Positions 18,574 through 27,989 of a DNA stretch of 64,000 nucleotides are shown in pieces (positions within the stretch are counted from its first letter, which is position 1; each line of letters starts with the position of its first letter). This DNA comes from an uncultured Prevotella sp. (GTDB lineage Bacteria; Bacteroidota; Bacteroidia; Bacteroidales; Bacteroidaceae), in the NCBI GenBank assembly GCA_900543585.1, contig UQRP01000003.1, forward strand, positions 75,421-139,420, read 5' to 3'. The notes below the pieces were generated by a model, which saw nothing but the letters and a program-made list of their open reading frames with translations, did not search any database and was not told the origin of the DNA. A program made the translations under genes and the position numbers.

Positions 18574-18951
18574 ATGGGAAGAAATAAATACTCACAGAAA
18601 GAAATAGAAAAGATAGGAAAACTGCTGCGGCTGAAGAATTCTGTCAACCGCTTCAAACAGAAGATGATACGCCACTAGCTGCGTGTCACCTACGAGTTTA
18701 ACATCTCCGACTTCAATGAACCTGGCAAGGCCTTCGGCGAGGAGGAGCTCCAGGCTGCCGTGAAGCGGGGCGCCATTGAAATTCTCGACGACGCCACCAT
18801 CGAGGCCATGAAAGCGAAGCGTGCCCGCGACAAAGCCCGTGACGAGGCTGCACGACAGCAGGAAGCCATCGCCAACGGTGAGGCCACAGACTGGAAAGAA
18901 GCCATGAAAGAATGGCAGGAATGGGAGAAAAGCGGAATAAAACCTATTTAA
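18574..18951 (+). pseudogene. Small conserved-looking gene interrupted by an in-frame amber codon
   Basis: From the ATG at 18574 one frame runs to TAA at 18949 with a single TAG at 18676-18678 (codon 35). Before it the protein reads MGRNKYSQKEIEKIGKLLRL and ends KQKMIRH. After it, LRVTYEFNISDFNEPGKAFG and EELQAAVKRGAIEILDD continue smoothly to a charged helical end. Without the stop it would be a 125-residue basic/acidic helical protein. The downstream part has clear coding character, so the stop is probably a recent C-to-T change in CAG. Translation could also be suppressed or restart at the GTG at 18760. I do not know its function. Confidence 0.65.
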
Positions 18952-18982
18952 CCTTCCAGGGCACAGCATCGAAGTGAAAATT

Positions 18983-18996
18983 ATACAGCGCTGTAT
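18983..18996. promoter_or_regulatory. Perfect 14-base palindrome upstream of a promoter
   Basis: ATACAGCGCTGTAT is fully self-complementary and lies 23 bases before the TAAATTTG element at 19020. That is where an operator would overlap the -33 region. No terminator T-run follows it. Confidence 0.4.
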
Positions 18997-19019
18997 CGTC
19001 GTATCTCGGGAATTTTACG

Positions 19020-19027
19020 TAAATTTG
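19020..19027 (+). promoter_or_regulatory. -7 promoter element of the second AAA-ATPase-like gene
   Basis: TAAATTTG fits the Bacteroidetes -7 consensus. No clear TTTG box is seen 19-21 bases upstream. The predicted leader to 19050 is about 20 bases, like that of its paralogue at 17611. Confidence 0.5.
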
Positions 19028-19049
19028 CAAGCAAAGACTTAGGTGCACT

Positions 19050-20612
19050 ATGGTATACTACCCGATAGGAATACAGACTTTCAGCGAGATTCGCACAAAG
19101 GGCTTCTTGTATGTTGACAAGACCAACTATGTGTATGACGTTTGCCACCCTGGTAAATTCGTCTTTTTGTCGCGTCCCCGCCGTTTTGGCAAGTCACTTC
19201 TGGCAAGTACTTTCCACGCCTACTTCTCCGGCAGGAAAGAACTGTTTAAAGGGTTGGCGATAGAGAAACGTGAGACCGAGTGGAAGCAATATCCTGTGCT
19301 CCACTTCGACCTCAGCGATATCAAGAAAGGCACCACGGAGGAGTGCGAACTAAACCTCCACTCACAATTAGAGGATTTTGAGAGGACGTTCAATTGTCAG
19401 AAAGCTTCTGACAACCTTACGATACGGTTCCGCGAGCTGGTGAAGAACATATCCCGCAAGACAGCGTCACAAGTCGTCATCCTCATCGACGAATACGACG
19501 CGCCGTTGCTCAACGTGCTCCACGACCAGGAAAGACTCGAGCCGATGCGAATATTGCTTCAGGCATTCTATTCTCCTCTGAAGAAATTGGACCAATACCT
19601 CCGTTTCGTCTTCGTCACAGGTATCTCCAAGTTCTCGCAGCTCAGTATCTACTCACAACTCAACAACCTCAACAACATCTCCATGCTCCCACAGTATGCC
19701 AGCATCTGCGGCATCACAGAGCGGGAACTGACGGACAACTTCCAGGAGGGTATTGCCGAACTCGGGAAGGCCAACGACATGACAGCGCAGGAGGTGTTGG
19801 CAAAGTTAAAGCTGAAATATGACGGCTACCGGTTCTCACGCAACGCCGAAGGGGTCTATAATCCTTTTAGTCTGTTGTCGGCGATGAACAACAAGGACTT
19901 CTCCAACTACTGGTTCTCCACCGGCACCCCGACCTTCTTGGTCAACATGATGAGGAAGTTTCATACTGACCTCACGCAGATTGACGGCAGCGAGGCAGCC
20001 TCAGAGGAGTTTGACGCTCCTACGGAGGACATGCAGAGCATACTGCCCTTGTTCTACCAGAGCGAATATCTCACCATCAAGGATTACGACCCGGTGGTGA
20101 ACATGTATCGTCTCGGCTATCCCAACGAGGAGGTGAAGGTAGGACTGATGCGGACCCTCGTCCCGTATTACGTCACAAAGAACGTGAACCTCACCAACAA
20201 CACCGCCGCAAAGATGTACCTTGCTCTCAGAGAAGACGATATGGACACATGCCTTGCCCTTGCACGCACCTTCTTCGCCAGCATACCCTATCAGGAAGGC
20301 ACGCTGAAAGACGCACCCACCACCGAGGGACATTTCACAGCCATGCTCTATGTGATGTTCTCCTTTCTCAACCAGTATGTCTACAGCCAGGTACGCACAG
20401 CAAAGGGCAGGATGGATATTCTCATAAAGACCAGCTCTACGATATACGTCATGGAGCTCAAACTCGACGGGAGTGTCGACGATGCGCTCAGGCAGATCGA
20501 CGGCAAGGGCTACGCTATTCCCTACGAAGCCGACGGCCGACGGATTGTAAAGGTAGGCATCCGCTTCTCTTCCCAGGAGCGCACGATAACGGAGTGGAAG
20601 ATAGAACCCTAA
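19050..20612 (+). CDS. AAA-ATPase-like/PD-(D/E)XK protein, second paralogue
   Basis: The protein has 520 residues with the same plan as the gene at 16007. It opens YYPIGIQTFSEIRTKGFLYV, has the ATP-binding loop FLSRPRRFGKSLLASTFHAY, and Walker B VVILIDEYDAPLLNVL. It also has FVTGISKFSQLSIYSQLNNL and a C-terminal nuclease-like core TIYVMELKLDGSVDDALRQI. The two copies are clearly homologous but well diverged, so they are not a recent tandem duplication. The family is abundant in Prevotella and its role is not established. It converges with the acid phosphatase gene. Short dyads at 20635-20646 and 20658-20674 lie in the gap, but no strong terminator is visible. Confidence 0.85.
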   Translation: MVYYPIGIQTFSEIRTKGFLYVDKTNYVYDVCHPGKFVFLSRPRRFGKSLLASTFHAYFSGRKELFKGLAIEKRETEWKQYPVLHFDLSDIKKGTTEECELNLHSQLEDFERTFNCQKASDNLTIRFRELVKNISRKTASQVVILIDEYDAPLLNVLHDQERLEPMRILLQAFYSPLKKLDQYLRFVFVTGISKFSQLSIYSQLNNLNNISMLPQYASICGITERELTDNFQEGIAELGKANDMTAQEVLAKLKLKYDGYRFSRNAEGVYNPFSLLSAMNNKDFSNYWFSTGTPTFLVNMMRKFHTDLTQIDGSEAASEEFDAPTEDMQSILPLFYQSEYLTIKDYDPVVNMYRLGYPNEEVKVGLMRTLVPYYVTKNVNLTNNTAAKMYLALREDDMDTCLALARTFFASIPYQEGTLKDAPTTEGHFTAMLYVMFSFLNQYVYSQVRTAKGRMDILIKTSSTIYVMELKLDGSVDDALRQIDGKGYAIPYEADGRRIVKVGIRFSSQERTITEWKIEP

Positions 20613-20677
20613 GATATTTTGAGTCAGAATATGGGAGCCGGGGCTCTTAGAGCGCCCAACTATGAAGCATAGTTACT

Positions 20678-21940
20678 TCACAACCTGCTGACAAAGAACT
20701 TTCTCACGTCTTTCCACTCATAGAATGGGAAGCGGGATGTTTTGACAGGGATATGGACATCCTGCTCATTATGGCGAAGTCTCACTATCACGTTTCCTTG
20801 GGCATTGCGATAGAACACAAGCTGGAGGTTGGCAGCCATAGGCGCAGCCTTGAAGTCACACCACACCTTGTAAACGTCGGCGGGATTGGAGACTGCAACA
20901 TCATAATGCTCCACCTGCATCAGTGCCAATAGCGGAATGATGTTGCCATCATGCCCAAAGCGCAGCGTAGCAGCCACATGACCATCGGCAATAGCTGTAT
21001 CTGCACACTCTATGATGTTGCGCAGCAAAGGCTTGGCATTGGCCATAACAATGCCGTTGCCGTCTTTATGATTGGCATTGCCGACATAAAAGCGGTAGTT
21101 TACGCACTGCCAAAGACTAAAGAGTTCCTCGGGCGTAAAGATGTCATAGAAACTTATATCAGTATCTATGTCCTGCATATCAACGGCTATCCAATAGAAC
21201 CCCCACATCAGGCTACCACTGTCAACATAGTGCCGAACATATTCGTCGGAAGCAAACAGCGATTTGACGAAGCGATCCGGTTGAACCATCCTGCTCTCGA
21301 ACTGCCTGTATGCTGTCACCCATGGCCCGGTGCTTCCATCGGTGAAGACATTAGAACTGTCGGTATGGAAATTCAAATAGCTCATGTACTTTTCACTCGC
21401 CTCGTAGGAGATGTCTATTCCAGGTGCAAGTCCTTTAATCCGGTCTCCGAAGGCCACCATGCTCATGGCACAGCGCATGACGATGGTAGATCGGGCTGAT
21501 ACCCTTCTCTTGCCTCGGAACACTTCCGGGAAGTCACGTACCATGCGCTGAGCGATACCTTGATGCTGTCTCACGCCAACAGAACTCAGATCGCCGCCAT
21601 GTCCCCTCACCAACGGCCACAACCGTGCCAACCGCTTCAAAACATCCTGCCCCAATGGTGTCAGGGCATGGGCTGAATCCGCTTGAGCGAGCGTCTCCCA
21701 AACCCAACGGTAATCGCGGTCAGCAATGAGGTAACGGGATCCATGACGCCCATAGTGGCTGATGTAGAAAGGTTGGTAACCCTTAGGAGCCGACGTTGGG
21801 CGACCAACAGGCTCAGGATAAGCAAGATAAACGCCGCCTGCCTTATTCAAATTCGCGCAAACCTCCTCACGGGAGGTCTGTGCGAAAGAAGTGAATGCTG
21901 ACAACAGCAGCGCGACTGCTAAAATCAGTATTTTGTGCAT
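20678..21940 (-). CDS. Histidine acid phosphatase (branch 2), exported
   Basis: The product has 420 residues and a signal peptide (MHKILILAVALLLSAFTSFA). The catalytic histidine motif is HYGRHGSRY (RHGxR) near residue 65, and the proton-donor motif is RFGHDGNI (HD) in the C-terminal half. These two define branch 2 of the histidine phosphatase superfamily, the group of phytases and acid phosphatases. The HD form argues for an acid phosphatase and not a MINPP, which has HAE. It is the last gene of the sigma/FecR/SusC/SusD operon, 20 bases after SusD. It therefore probably removes phosphate from a compound that the SusCD pair binds or imports, such as a sugar or inositol phosphate. The substrate is inferred. 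Confidence 0.85.
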   Translation of the reverse strand: MHKILILAVALLLSAFTSFAQTSREEVCANLNKAGGVYLAYPEPVGRPTSAPKGYQPFYISHYGRHGSRYLIADRDYRWVWETLAQADSAHALTPLGQDVLKRLARLWPLVRGHGGDLSSVGVRQHQGIAQRMVRDFPEVFRGKRRVSARSTIVMRCAMSMVAFGDRIKGLAPGIDISYEASEKYMSYLNFHTDSSNVFTDGSTGPWVTAYRQFESRMVQPDRFVKSLFASDEYVRHYVDSGSLMWGFYWIAVDMQDIDTDISFYDIFTPEELFSLWQCVNYRFYVGNANHKDGNGIVMANAKPLLRNIIECADTAIADGHVAATLRFGHDGNIIPLLALMQVEHYDVAVSNPADVYKVWCDFKAAPMAANLQLVFYRNAQGNVIVRLRHNEQDVHIPVKTSRFPFYEWKDVRKFFVSRL

Positions 21941-21960
21941 ATCAAAGTGTGAAAGTTACA

Positions 21961-23646
21961 TTATTTATATCCCTCGTTCTGTTTCAGGGCAGGATTGTTG
22001 GTCATCTCGGCCTCAGGAATAGGGAAGAGGACACGGTAGTCGTCGACATCAGCGCCGAGGCGCTGCCCATTTTTCCAATCCCAATTGTTTCCCTTGGCAT
22101 ATTTCCCAAAACGGATAAGGTCCGTACGCCGCACCAGCTCTGAAGCCAACTCCCGCTGACGCTCAGCAAGGATGAAGTCTAAGGTAAGTTCGTTCTCCGT
22201 GATATCACCCGACACATCCGAGCGCACACCTGCCTTAGCATACTTTCCGCTCATATAGGCACGCTCTCTGATTTCGTTGACATAGCCAAGAGCCTCAGCC
22301 TTGGTGCCCTTGGCACCACGAAGGATAGCCTCGGCAGCAATGAGATACGCCTCACCCGTACGGAACATTGGGAAGTTGATAGAGACATAAGCCTCACCCT
22401 GTGCCGGAATGGCATCGTTCTTGGTAACATTGCGCCACTTGATGTAGCCATAACCACAGGTGAACGTGCTTGTCATCTCTTCCTTACTGCCCCAGGTTTC
22501 TTTCTTCTGGTTAGGCAGGGCTGTCATAAACTGCGCCCGCTTATCCTTTTTGTTGTTGCCCCAGGTATCCGTCTTGTCGAAAGTGACATCGTCAGCATCG
22601 AAGGCATCGACCAATGTTGTCTTGGCGCGTACATTGCCCCAACCGCGGGAGCCCACGCCCGTGTTGTAGAGCTCATTCATCGGGCCGTTGACAAAAGCTT
22701 TGACAAAGAAGTTGGTACCTGCTGAACTCTGTGCCTTCTGACCGTCCTGACACAGTGGCCAGATAATCTCCGAACACTGGTCATTGTCAGCGAGAAAGAT
22801 CTGACGATAGTCAGGTGCCAGCGTATAGCCACCCTCGTTGATGACCTTCTTAGCATAAGTCAGAGCGTCATTATAGCGGTCCTCTCCTATCCACGTCTTG
22901 GCATTGAGATACATGCGGGCGAGAAAGAACCAATCGGCCACACGGTCCACACGTCCGTACTCGTTCTCGTGAGGAGCATGAAGCTGATCCATAATATCAA
23001 GGAGTTCACTCTCGGCAAAGTCGAAAATCTGCTTGCGCGTGTATTGCTTTGGTATCTCCTTGACGCCCGTATTCTCGTCAATGTACGAGACGCCGCCAAA
23101 GAGATCACAGAGCGAAGCATAGCAGTAGGCTCTTAAGAATCTGGCCTCAGCACGATAGTAAGGGCACTCCTCGCCGAGCTGATCGTAGAGGCCACGGCTC
23201 TTGAGTTTTTCTGGCGTGCACTCCCGCAACACCTCATTGCAGTAAGCAATGGTCATGTAAAGACGTTGATAGGTCCATGTGATGACCGACGCATTGGAGG
23301 CATCCCACGTCAGGTTCAGACATTTGCGCAGACCATTGGACTGCGAGGGCATGAGGAAGTTATCGGTGGAGAGTTCTTGCAGATAGAACAGCAGACGCAC
23401 ATAGCCCGAATAGCCCTCGTTGGCACCCTGGAGATCGCCGTCACCGCCGTCGCCACCCTTCTGTCCAGTAAGGATCAGAGAGCTATAGCATTTGGCAAGC
23501 ATACCTTTGTAACCGTCTACCGTAGAATAGACCTTTTCACTGACAAGCTGATTGTCGTCGAGAGGCATCGTATCGAGATCGCTGAAGCATGAGGACAGAG
23601 CCAGACAACAGAAGACAGCTATGATGGAGAAAAATATCTTTTTCAT
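21961..23646 (-). CDS. SusD/RagB family nutrient-binding lipoprotein
   Basis: The protein has 561 residues, starting MKKIFFSIIAVFCCLALSSC with the lipobox at the end of that stretch. The early mature sequence FSDLDTMPLDDNQLVSEKVY is typical of RagB/SusD. YRAEARFLRAYCYASLCDLFG is the signature helix of the family, and RTGEAYLIAAEAILRGAKG follows. The C-terminal part reads DFILAERQRELASELVRRTD, then VLFPIPEAEMTNNPALKQN, which are the usual SusD ending. It is an outer-membrane lipoprotein that would cap the SusC at 23660-26927. It starts 13 bases after that gene and is followed by the acid phosphatase. Confidence 0.95.
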   Translation of the reverse strand: MKKIFFSIIAVFCCLALSSCFSDLDTMPLDDNQLVSEKVYSTVDGYKGMLAKCYSSLILTGQKGGDGGDGDLQGANEGYSGYVRLLFYLQELSTDNFLMPSQSNGLRKCLNLTWDASNASVITWTYQRLYMTIAYCNEVLRECTPEKLKSRGLYDQLGEECPYYRAEARFLRAYCYASLCDLFGGVSYIDENTGVKEIPKQYTRKQIFDFAESELLDIMDQLHAPHENEYGRVDRVADWFFLARMYLNAKTWIGEDRYNDALTYAKKVINEGGYTLAPDYRQIFLADNDQCSEIIWPLCQDGQKAQSSAGTNFFVKAFVNGPMNELYNTGVGSRGWGNVRAKTTLVDAFDADDVTFDKTDTWGNNKKDKRAQFMTALPNQKKETWGSKEEMTSTFTCGYGYIKWRNVTKNDAIPAQGEAYVSINFPMFRTGEAYLIAAEAILRGAKGTKAEALGYVNEIRERAYMSGKYAKAGVRSDVSGDITENELTLDFILAERQRELASELVRRTDLIRFGKYAKGNNWDWKNGQRLGADVDDYRVLFPIPEAEMTNNPALKQNEGYK

Positions 23647-23659
23647 GATTGCGTTTCTT

Positions 23660-26600
23660 TTAGAAGTTTAGATTAGCAGAGAACGAGAAGGTACGTGGCC
23701 GCGGATAGACATCCCTGTCAATACCACTCGACAGCTCTGGGTCGATACCACTATAGCCCGTGATGGTGCACACATTCTGTACCGTGAAAGCCAGACGGAG
23801 CGAGGACTTGCTATTCCACAATTTTGGGAAAGTGTAAGCCAGCGTCATGTTGTCAATACGGAAGAAATCACCACTCTCTAAGAAATAATCAGAGTAAAGT
23901 TGCTGGGTATTGAAGCCTAAGTCACGCGTGGAGGGCAGAATATTTGAGAAGTTGCCCTGGTCGCTATAGACCTGCTGGAGATACTGGTTGGCCTTCACAT
24001 AGTTGTAGACATAAGCACCGAAAGCGCCATGACCCGACAGCCCAAAATACCAGTTACGCCATGTCAGCGAGGTGTTCAGGCCGAGATACGCCTTGGGCAG
24101 TGCGCTCTTGTCGGTGGAATAACGTGTCTCCGTAGAGGAAACGGAGCCGTCGGGCTGCACATACTGATTCTCCAAAGGCTTGCCATTCTCATCGTAGGCT
24201 TGCTTGCAGAGATAGAACGTGTAAGGACGCTTGCCCACCATGAATACCTGCACATATTTACCCGTACCGGAGATAGGCCCCGTCTGTACAAAGTTGCTCT
24301 CTGAATCGATGACATTCAACTTCGTTATCTTCGAGGTGTTCCAAGTATAGTTGAAACCGACATCCCATTTGAAGTCTTTAGTCTGAACAGGCACGGCATT
24401 GACGGAGAACTCCACACCCTTGTTGTCCATCTCACCGATGTTGGTTGTCAGAATGGAAGAGAAGTTGGTACCGGAGATGACGTTGATAGTATTGAGCAGA
24501 TCCTTGGTGTGACGTTTGTAGACATCCAAAGATCCATAGATGCGGTTGCCGAGGAATCCATAGTCGAGACCGGCATTCCATGTATCTGTCGTCTCCCACT
24601 TGATATCCGTATCATAGGCATTGGGCCTATAGGTGAGGTACCATTTGTCACCAAAGCGATAGCTGGCCTCTGGATAGGACACCGAGAACGTGGTCATATA
24701 CGGATAGTCGTTGATGATATCCTGCTGACCGGTCTGACCATAGCTCAGGCGCAGCTTGAGGTTGGAGAGCACCTTATTGTCTTTGAGGAACTTCTCCTCA
24801 GAGATACGCCATCCTAAAGCCACTGACGGGAAGTAACCCCATCGGTTGTCCTTGGAGAAACGCGATGAGGCATCGGCGCGCAGCGTTGCTGTAAGCATGT
24901 AGCGGTTGTCGTAAGTATAATTGAGACGCCCATAGAGTGAGAGCAGATAGTACTCCGTCTCATAATGGTAGGGCGAGAAGAGCTCCTTGCCTTCCGGCGA
25001 GAGCGTTGTGTCGTCATATTTCTTCCAGAAATGCTGCCAACCATAACCGGCCATGGCGCTAAAGTCATGTTTCGAACCGAAGGTGTGCTGGTAGTTGGCG
25101 TAAAGGTCGATAAGCTCGTTGTGCTTCTTCTGCTTGCCGTCATAGTCGAGACCCGTACCGTCCTTCATATTGGAGGTGTACATCGTTCCAGCCTTGTCTG
25201 GCACATTCTTGGTATATTTACTACTGAGGTAGTCCATACCAAAGTTGGCATTCAGTTGCAGGTCCTCCAGACCATGCACCTTATAGGTGATGGCAGCATT
25301 ACCAATGAAGCGCCCAATAGTATTCTTAAACTTCTGCAATTCAAGCCGTGCCACGGGGTTGTCGGTCTGTATGGCCATAGGCGAAGTGCCGTTCATCCAT
25401 ATGAAGTAGCCTAAACCCGGGTCCGTTGATGCCGTACTGCTGCCCGTTTTGACCGGACGTGTGGGGTCATAGGCAAGGGCATTGCTGGCCACACTGCCGT
25501 CGACCATATGATTGTCTTCGTCTGAGTATTTGACATTGACAGCCACCGTGAGATGGTCATTGAAGAAAGACGGCGTGATACCACCGTCAAAGGTGAAGCG
25601 GTCGTAGCTGTTCGTCCGAATGATACCCTGCTGGCTGGTGTAGCCTAAAGAGGCACGGAAAGGAGCCTTCTTCAGTACATTGCCCGAAACGGAGAGGTTA
25701 TGCTCCGTACCGACAGCCGTACGGTAGATCTCATCCTGCCAGTCGGTGTTGGCTGTTCCCATCTGCACATCGGAGGGAACACCCGACACTGTTGGCACAA
25801 AGCTGCGGAATTCGTCAGCCGTCAGCGGATGTAGCCTCTTCGAATCGGTACTGAGAGAGATTACCGGTATAATTGAATCTCAACTCACCAGAAGTTCCTT
25901 TCTTAGTGGTGATAACAATCACACCATTTGATGCTCGGGAGCCATAAATAGCCGTTGCCGACGCATCTTTCAACACCGTAAATGTCTCAATATCATTGGG
26001 GTTGAGGGCTCCGATGATATTTCCACCGCCCTCGATAGAGGAGTTGTCCACAGGCACGCCGTCGATGACGATGAGAGGGTCATTGGAGGCTGAAAGTGAA
26101 GCACCGCTACGAATACGTATTGTGGAGCTGGAGCCAGGAGCACCGGAATTACTGACTACATTGACACCGGCTATCTTTCCCACCAAAGCGTCCTGAGCCG
26201 TATTCTGAACACCTTTGTTCAGCTCGTCGGGCTTAATGGCGGTAACAGAACCCGTAAGGTCTTTCTTTTTCACCTGACCATAACCGATAACGACAAGTTC
26301 ATTCAGCGTGTTGTTATCCTCTGACATGTTCACCGATAGTGTCGACTGATTGCCGACACGCACTTCCTTGGAATTGAAGCCTACATAACTGAAGATGAGA
26401 GTAGCCCCCTGAGGCACGTCAAGCGAGAAGTCTCCATTGACATCGGTCACCGTGCCTGTACCCCTTCCATTAATCATCACGGTGGCACCTGCTAAAGGCT
26501 CACCCTGTGCATCCTTGACGGTGCCTGTCACTCGCCGTATATTGCCCTTTTCAGTTTGAGAGTTTTTCTGGGTAGAAGGACCATTCTTGATAAGCACCTG

Positions 26601-26927
26601 CCGACCTGAAATAACATAGTCCAGACCTGTTTTCCGACAGAGTTCGGCAATGATGGTTTCCATAGATTTGCCCTTCAGCGAAAGGGAGACCTCATCTCCA
26701 AGACGGCTGCGGACGTCCTTGTCGAAAGCAAAGACATAGGAGCTGTGCCGCTCGATGTAGGTGAAGACATCCTGAATGGTCGTCTTCTGAGCCGTAAGCG
26801 ATACAATGCCAGAGGTGTTGACAATAGTCACACTTGGACGCGCCATCATCTGTCCGGAGAGGGAGAGCATACCGGCTGTAAGCAACAAGGCCGTACGCTT
26901 CTTCGGTTGAAAGATAAAATGCATCAT
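23660..26927 (-). pseudogene. SusC TonB-dependent transporter with STN domain, frameshifted at a GA repeat
   Basis: Two frames together make a normal SusC of about 1089 residues. The first (26927 to 25815) has a signal peptide, then an STN domain (VSLTAQKTTIQDVFTYIERH, LSLKGKSMETIIAELC), a carboxypeptidase-like domain and most of the plug. It stops after RFNYTGNLSQYRF. The second frame (to 23660) supplies the barrel, joining as STDSKRLHPLTADEFRSFVP. The break lies at (GA)4 on the plus strand, 25853-25860; one more GA pair would restore one frame. The STN domain is the part that signals to FecR, whose gene is just upstream. As read, no transporter is made unless the shift is an error, reversible or rare. 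Confidence 0.85.
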
Positions 26928-26967
26928 AGAATTTATTATTGATTGGATTGATCCAAAATATCGGCTG

Positions 26968-26975
26968 CAAAGGTA
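26968..26975 (-). promoter_or_regulatory. Possible -7 element before the STN-SusC gene
   Basis: TACCTTTG on the minus strand (26975-26968) lies about 40 bases before the susC start in the 107-base gap after fecR. It could serve a separate transcript, or the ECF sigma factor may use a different sequence here. No -33 TTTG is seen. Confidence 0.35.
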
Positions 26976-27034
26976 GCAAGCTGATATTTCGGATGTATTA
27001 CATATAGGTTGAATTCTGACAAATATTATACAGA

Positions 27035-27961
27035 TTATCTCTTATATAATTTTATTATACCGCCATTGCGAGATGCCGCACCATCGGTAAGGAAGAGAAT
27101 ATGTTGCAAGGCATCCTTATAGTCCCCGCCAAGCATGAGCTTACCATACAGACGCTCGCCTGCGATGTTGGAAGAGCAGATAACATGAATGCCATAATAG
27201 CTTTCAAGGACCGGAATGATGTCGCCGACCTTCTGTCCGCTAAGATTGATATATCCTTTTGTCCACGACAGATAGTCGGCAGCCCTCACATGTAAGAGCT
27301 CACTCACGGTACCATCCTCTATCCGCACGAGGTTGTCCGGACGCATTCTAACCACTTCCCCGTGCGACTTAATCTCCACGCTTCCCTCTACGAGCGCCAC
27401 TTCAGCTCGTTTTCCGCGATAGCTGGAAAAATTGAAACGTGTTCCTATTACTCTGAGACTGAATCCATCCCCATGGACGATAAACGGATGCCGACTGTCA
27501 TGTGCCACTTCCAAATAGGCTTCTCCATCAATACTAATTTCCCTGCAAGTTCCCACAAAAGCTTTCGGGTAGTGGATAGTGGTACGTGAGTTGGCCATTA
27601 TTCTTGTACCATCGGCCAACAGAAGCATCTGGGTCTTGCCAGTGGGTACCGTCAACGTCTCATACGGCGTTTGATGACGAGAGGAAGAGACGGCTGTGAC
27701 AGTTTGTTCCTTGACCTTACGTTCCGTCCGCTGCCAGAGAGGCAGACCAAAGGCTATTATTAAAAGCGCACAGGCGGCAACTGAAATCACGACGTTGAGC
27801 AACAACCGGCGATAATGGCGCTGGCGACGTATCTTCTGATGGGTCTTCAACTTAATATCGTCGGTGTCAACGTCCATAGGCAGGCAACGGTCCAAGAAAT
27901 ATCTCAGCTTGATGTCGTCGGGACTATTATCAAAGAAATTATTGTCTAATATGTCATTCAT
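27035..27961 (-). CDS. FecR family anti-sigma factor
   Basis: The product has 308 residues. A cytoplasmic N-terminal region (DDIKLRYFLDRCLP) is followed by a basic stretch and one membrane helix (LLLNVVISVAACALLIIAFG). The periplasmic FecR domain reads YETLTVPTGKTQMLLLADGT, then RIMANSRTTIHYPKAF and EISIDGEAYLEVAHDSRHPF. The C-terminal DUF4974-type part ends GYINLSGQKVGDIIPVLESY onward. FecR holds the ECF sigma factor until the STN domain of the transporter signals. It is 28 bases after the sigma gene and 107 bases before its presumed partner SusC. The ordered trio sigma, FecR, STN-SusC is strong evidence for function. Confidence 0.9.
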   Translation of the reverse strand: MNDILDNNFFDNSPDDIKLRYFLDRCLPMDVDTDDIKLKTHQKIRRQRHYRRLLLNVVISVAACALLIIAFGLPLWQRTERKVKEQTVTAVSSSRHQTPYETLTVPTGKTQMLLLADGTRIMANSRTTIHYPKAFVGTCREISIDGEAYLEVAHDSRHPFIVHGDGFSLRVIGTRFNFSSYRGKRAEVALVEGSVEIKSHGEVVRMRPDNLVRIEDGTVSELLHVRAADYLSWTKGYINLSGQKVGDIIPVLESYYGIHVICSSNIAGERLYGKLMLGGDYKDALQHILFLTDGAASRNGGIIKLYKR

Positions 27962-27989
27962 CTGATGTCGTTTTTAGAGGGTGATACCG

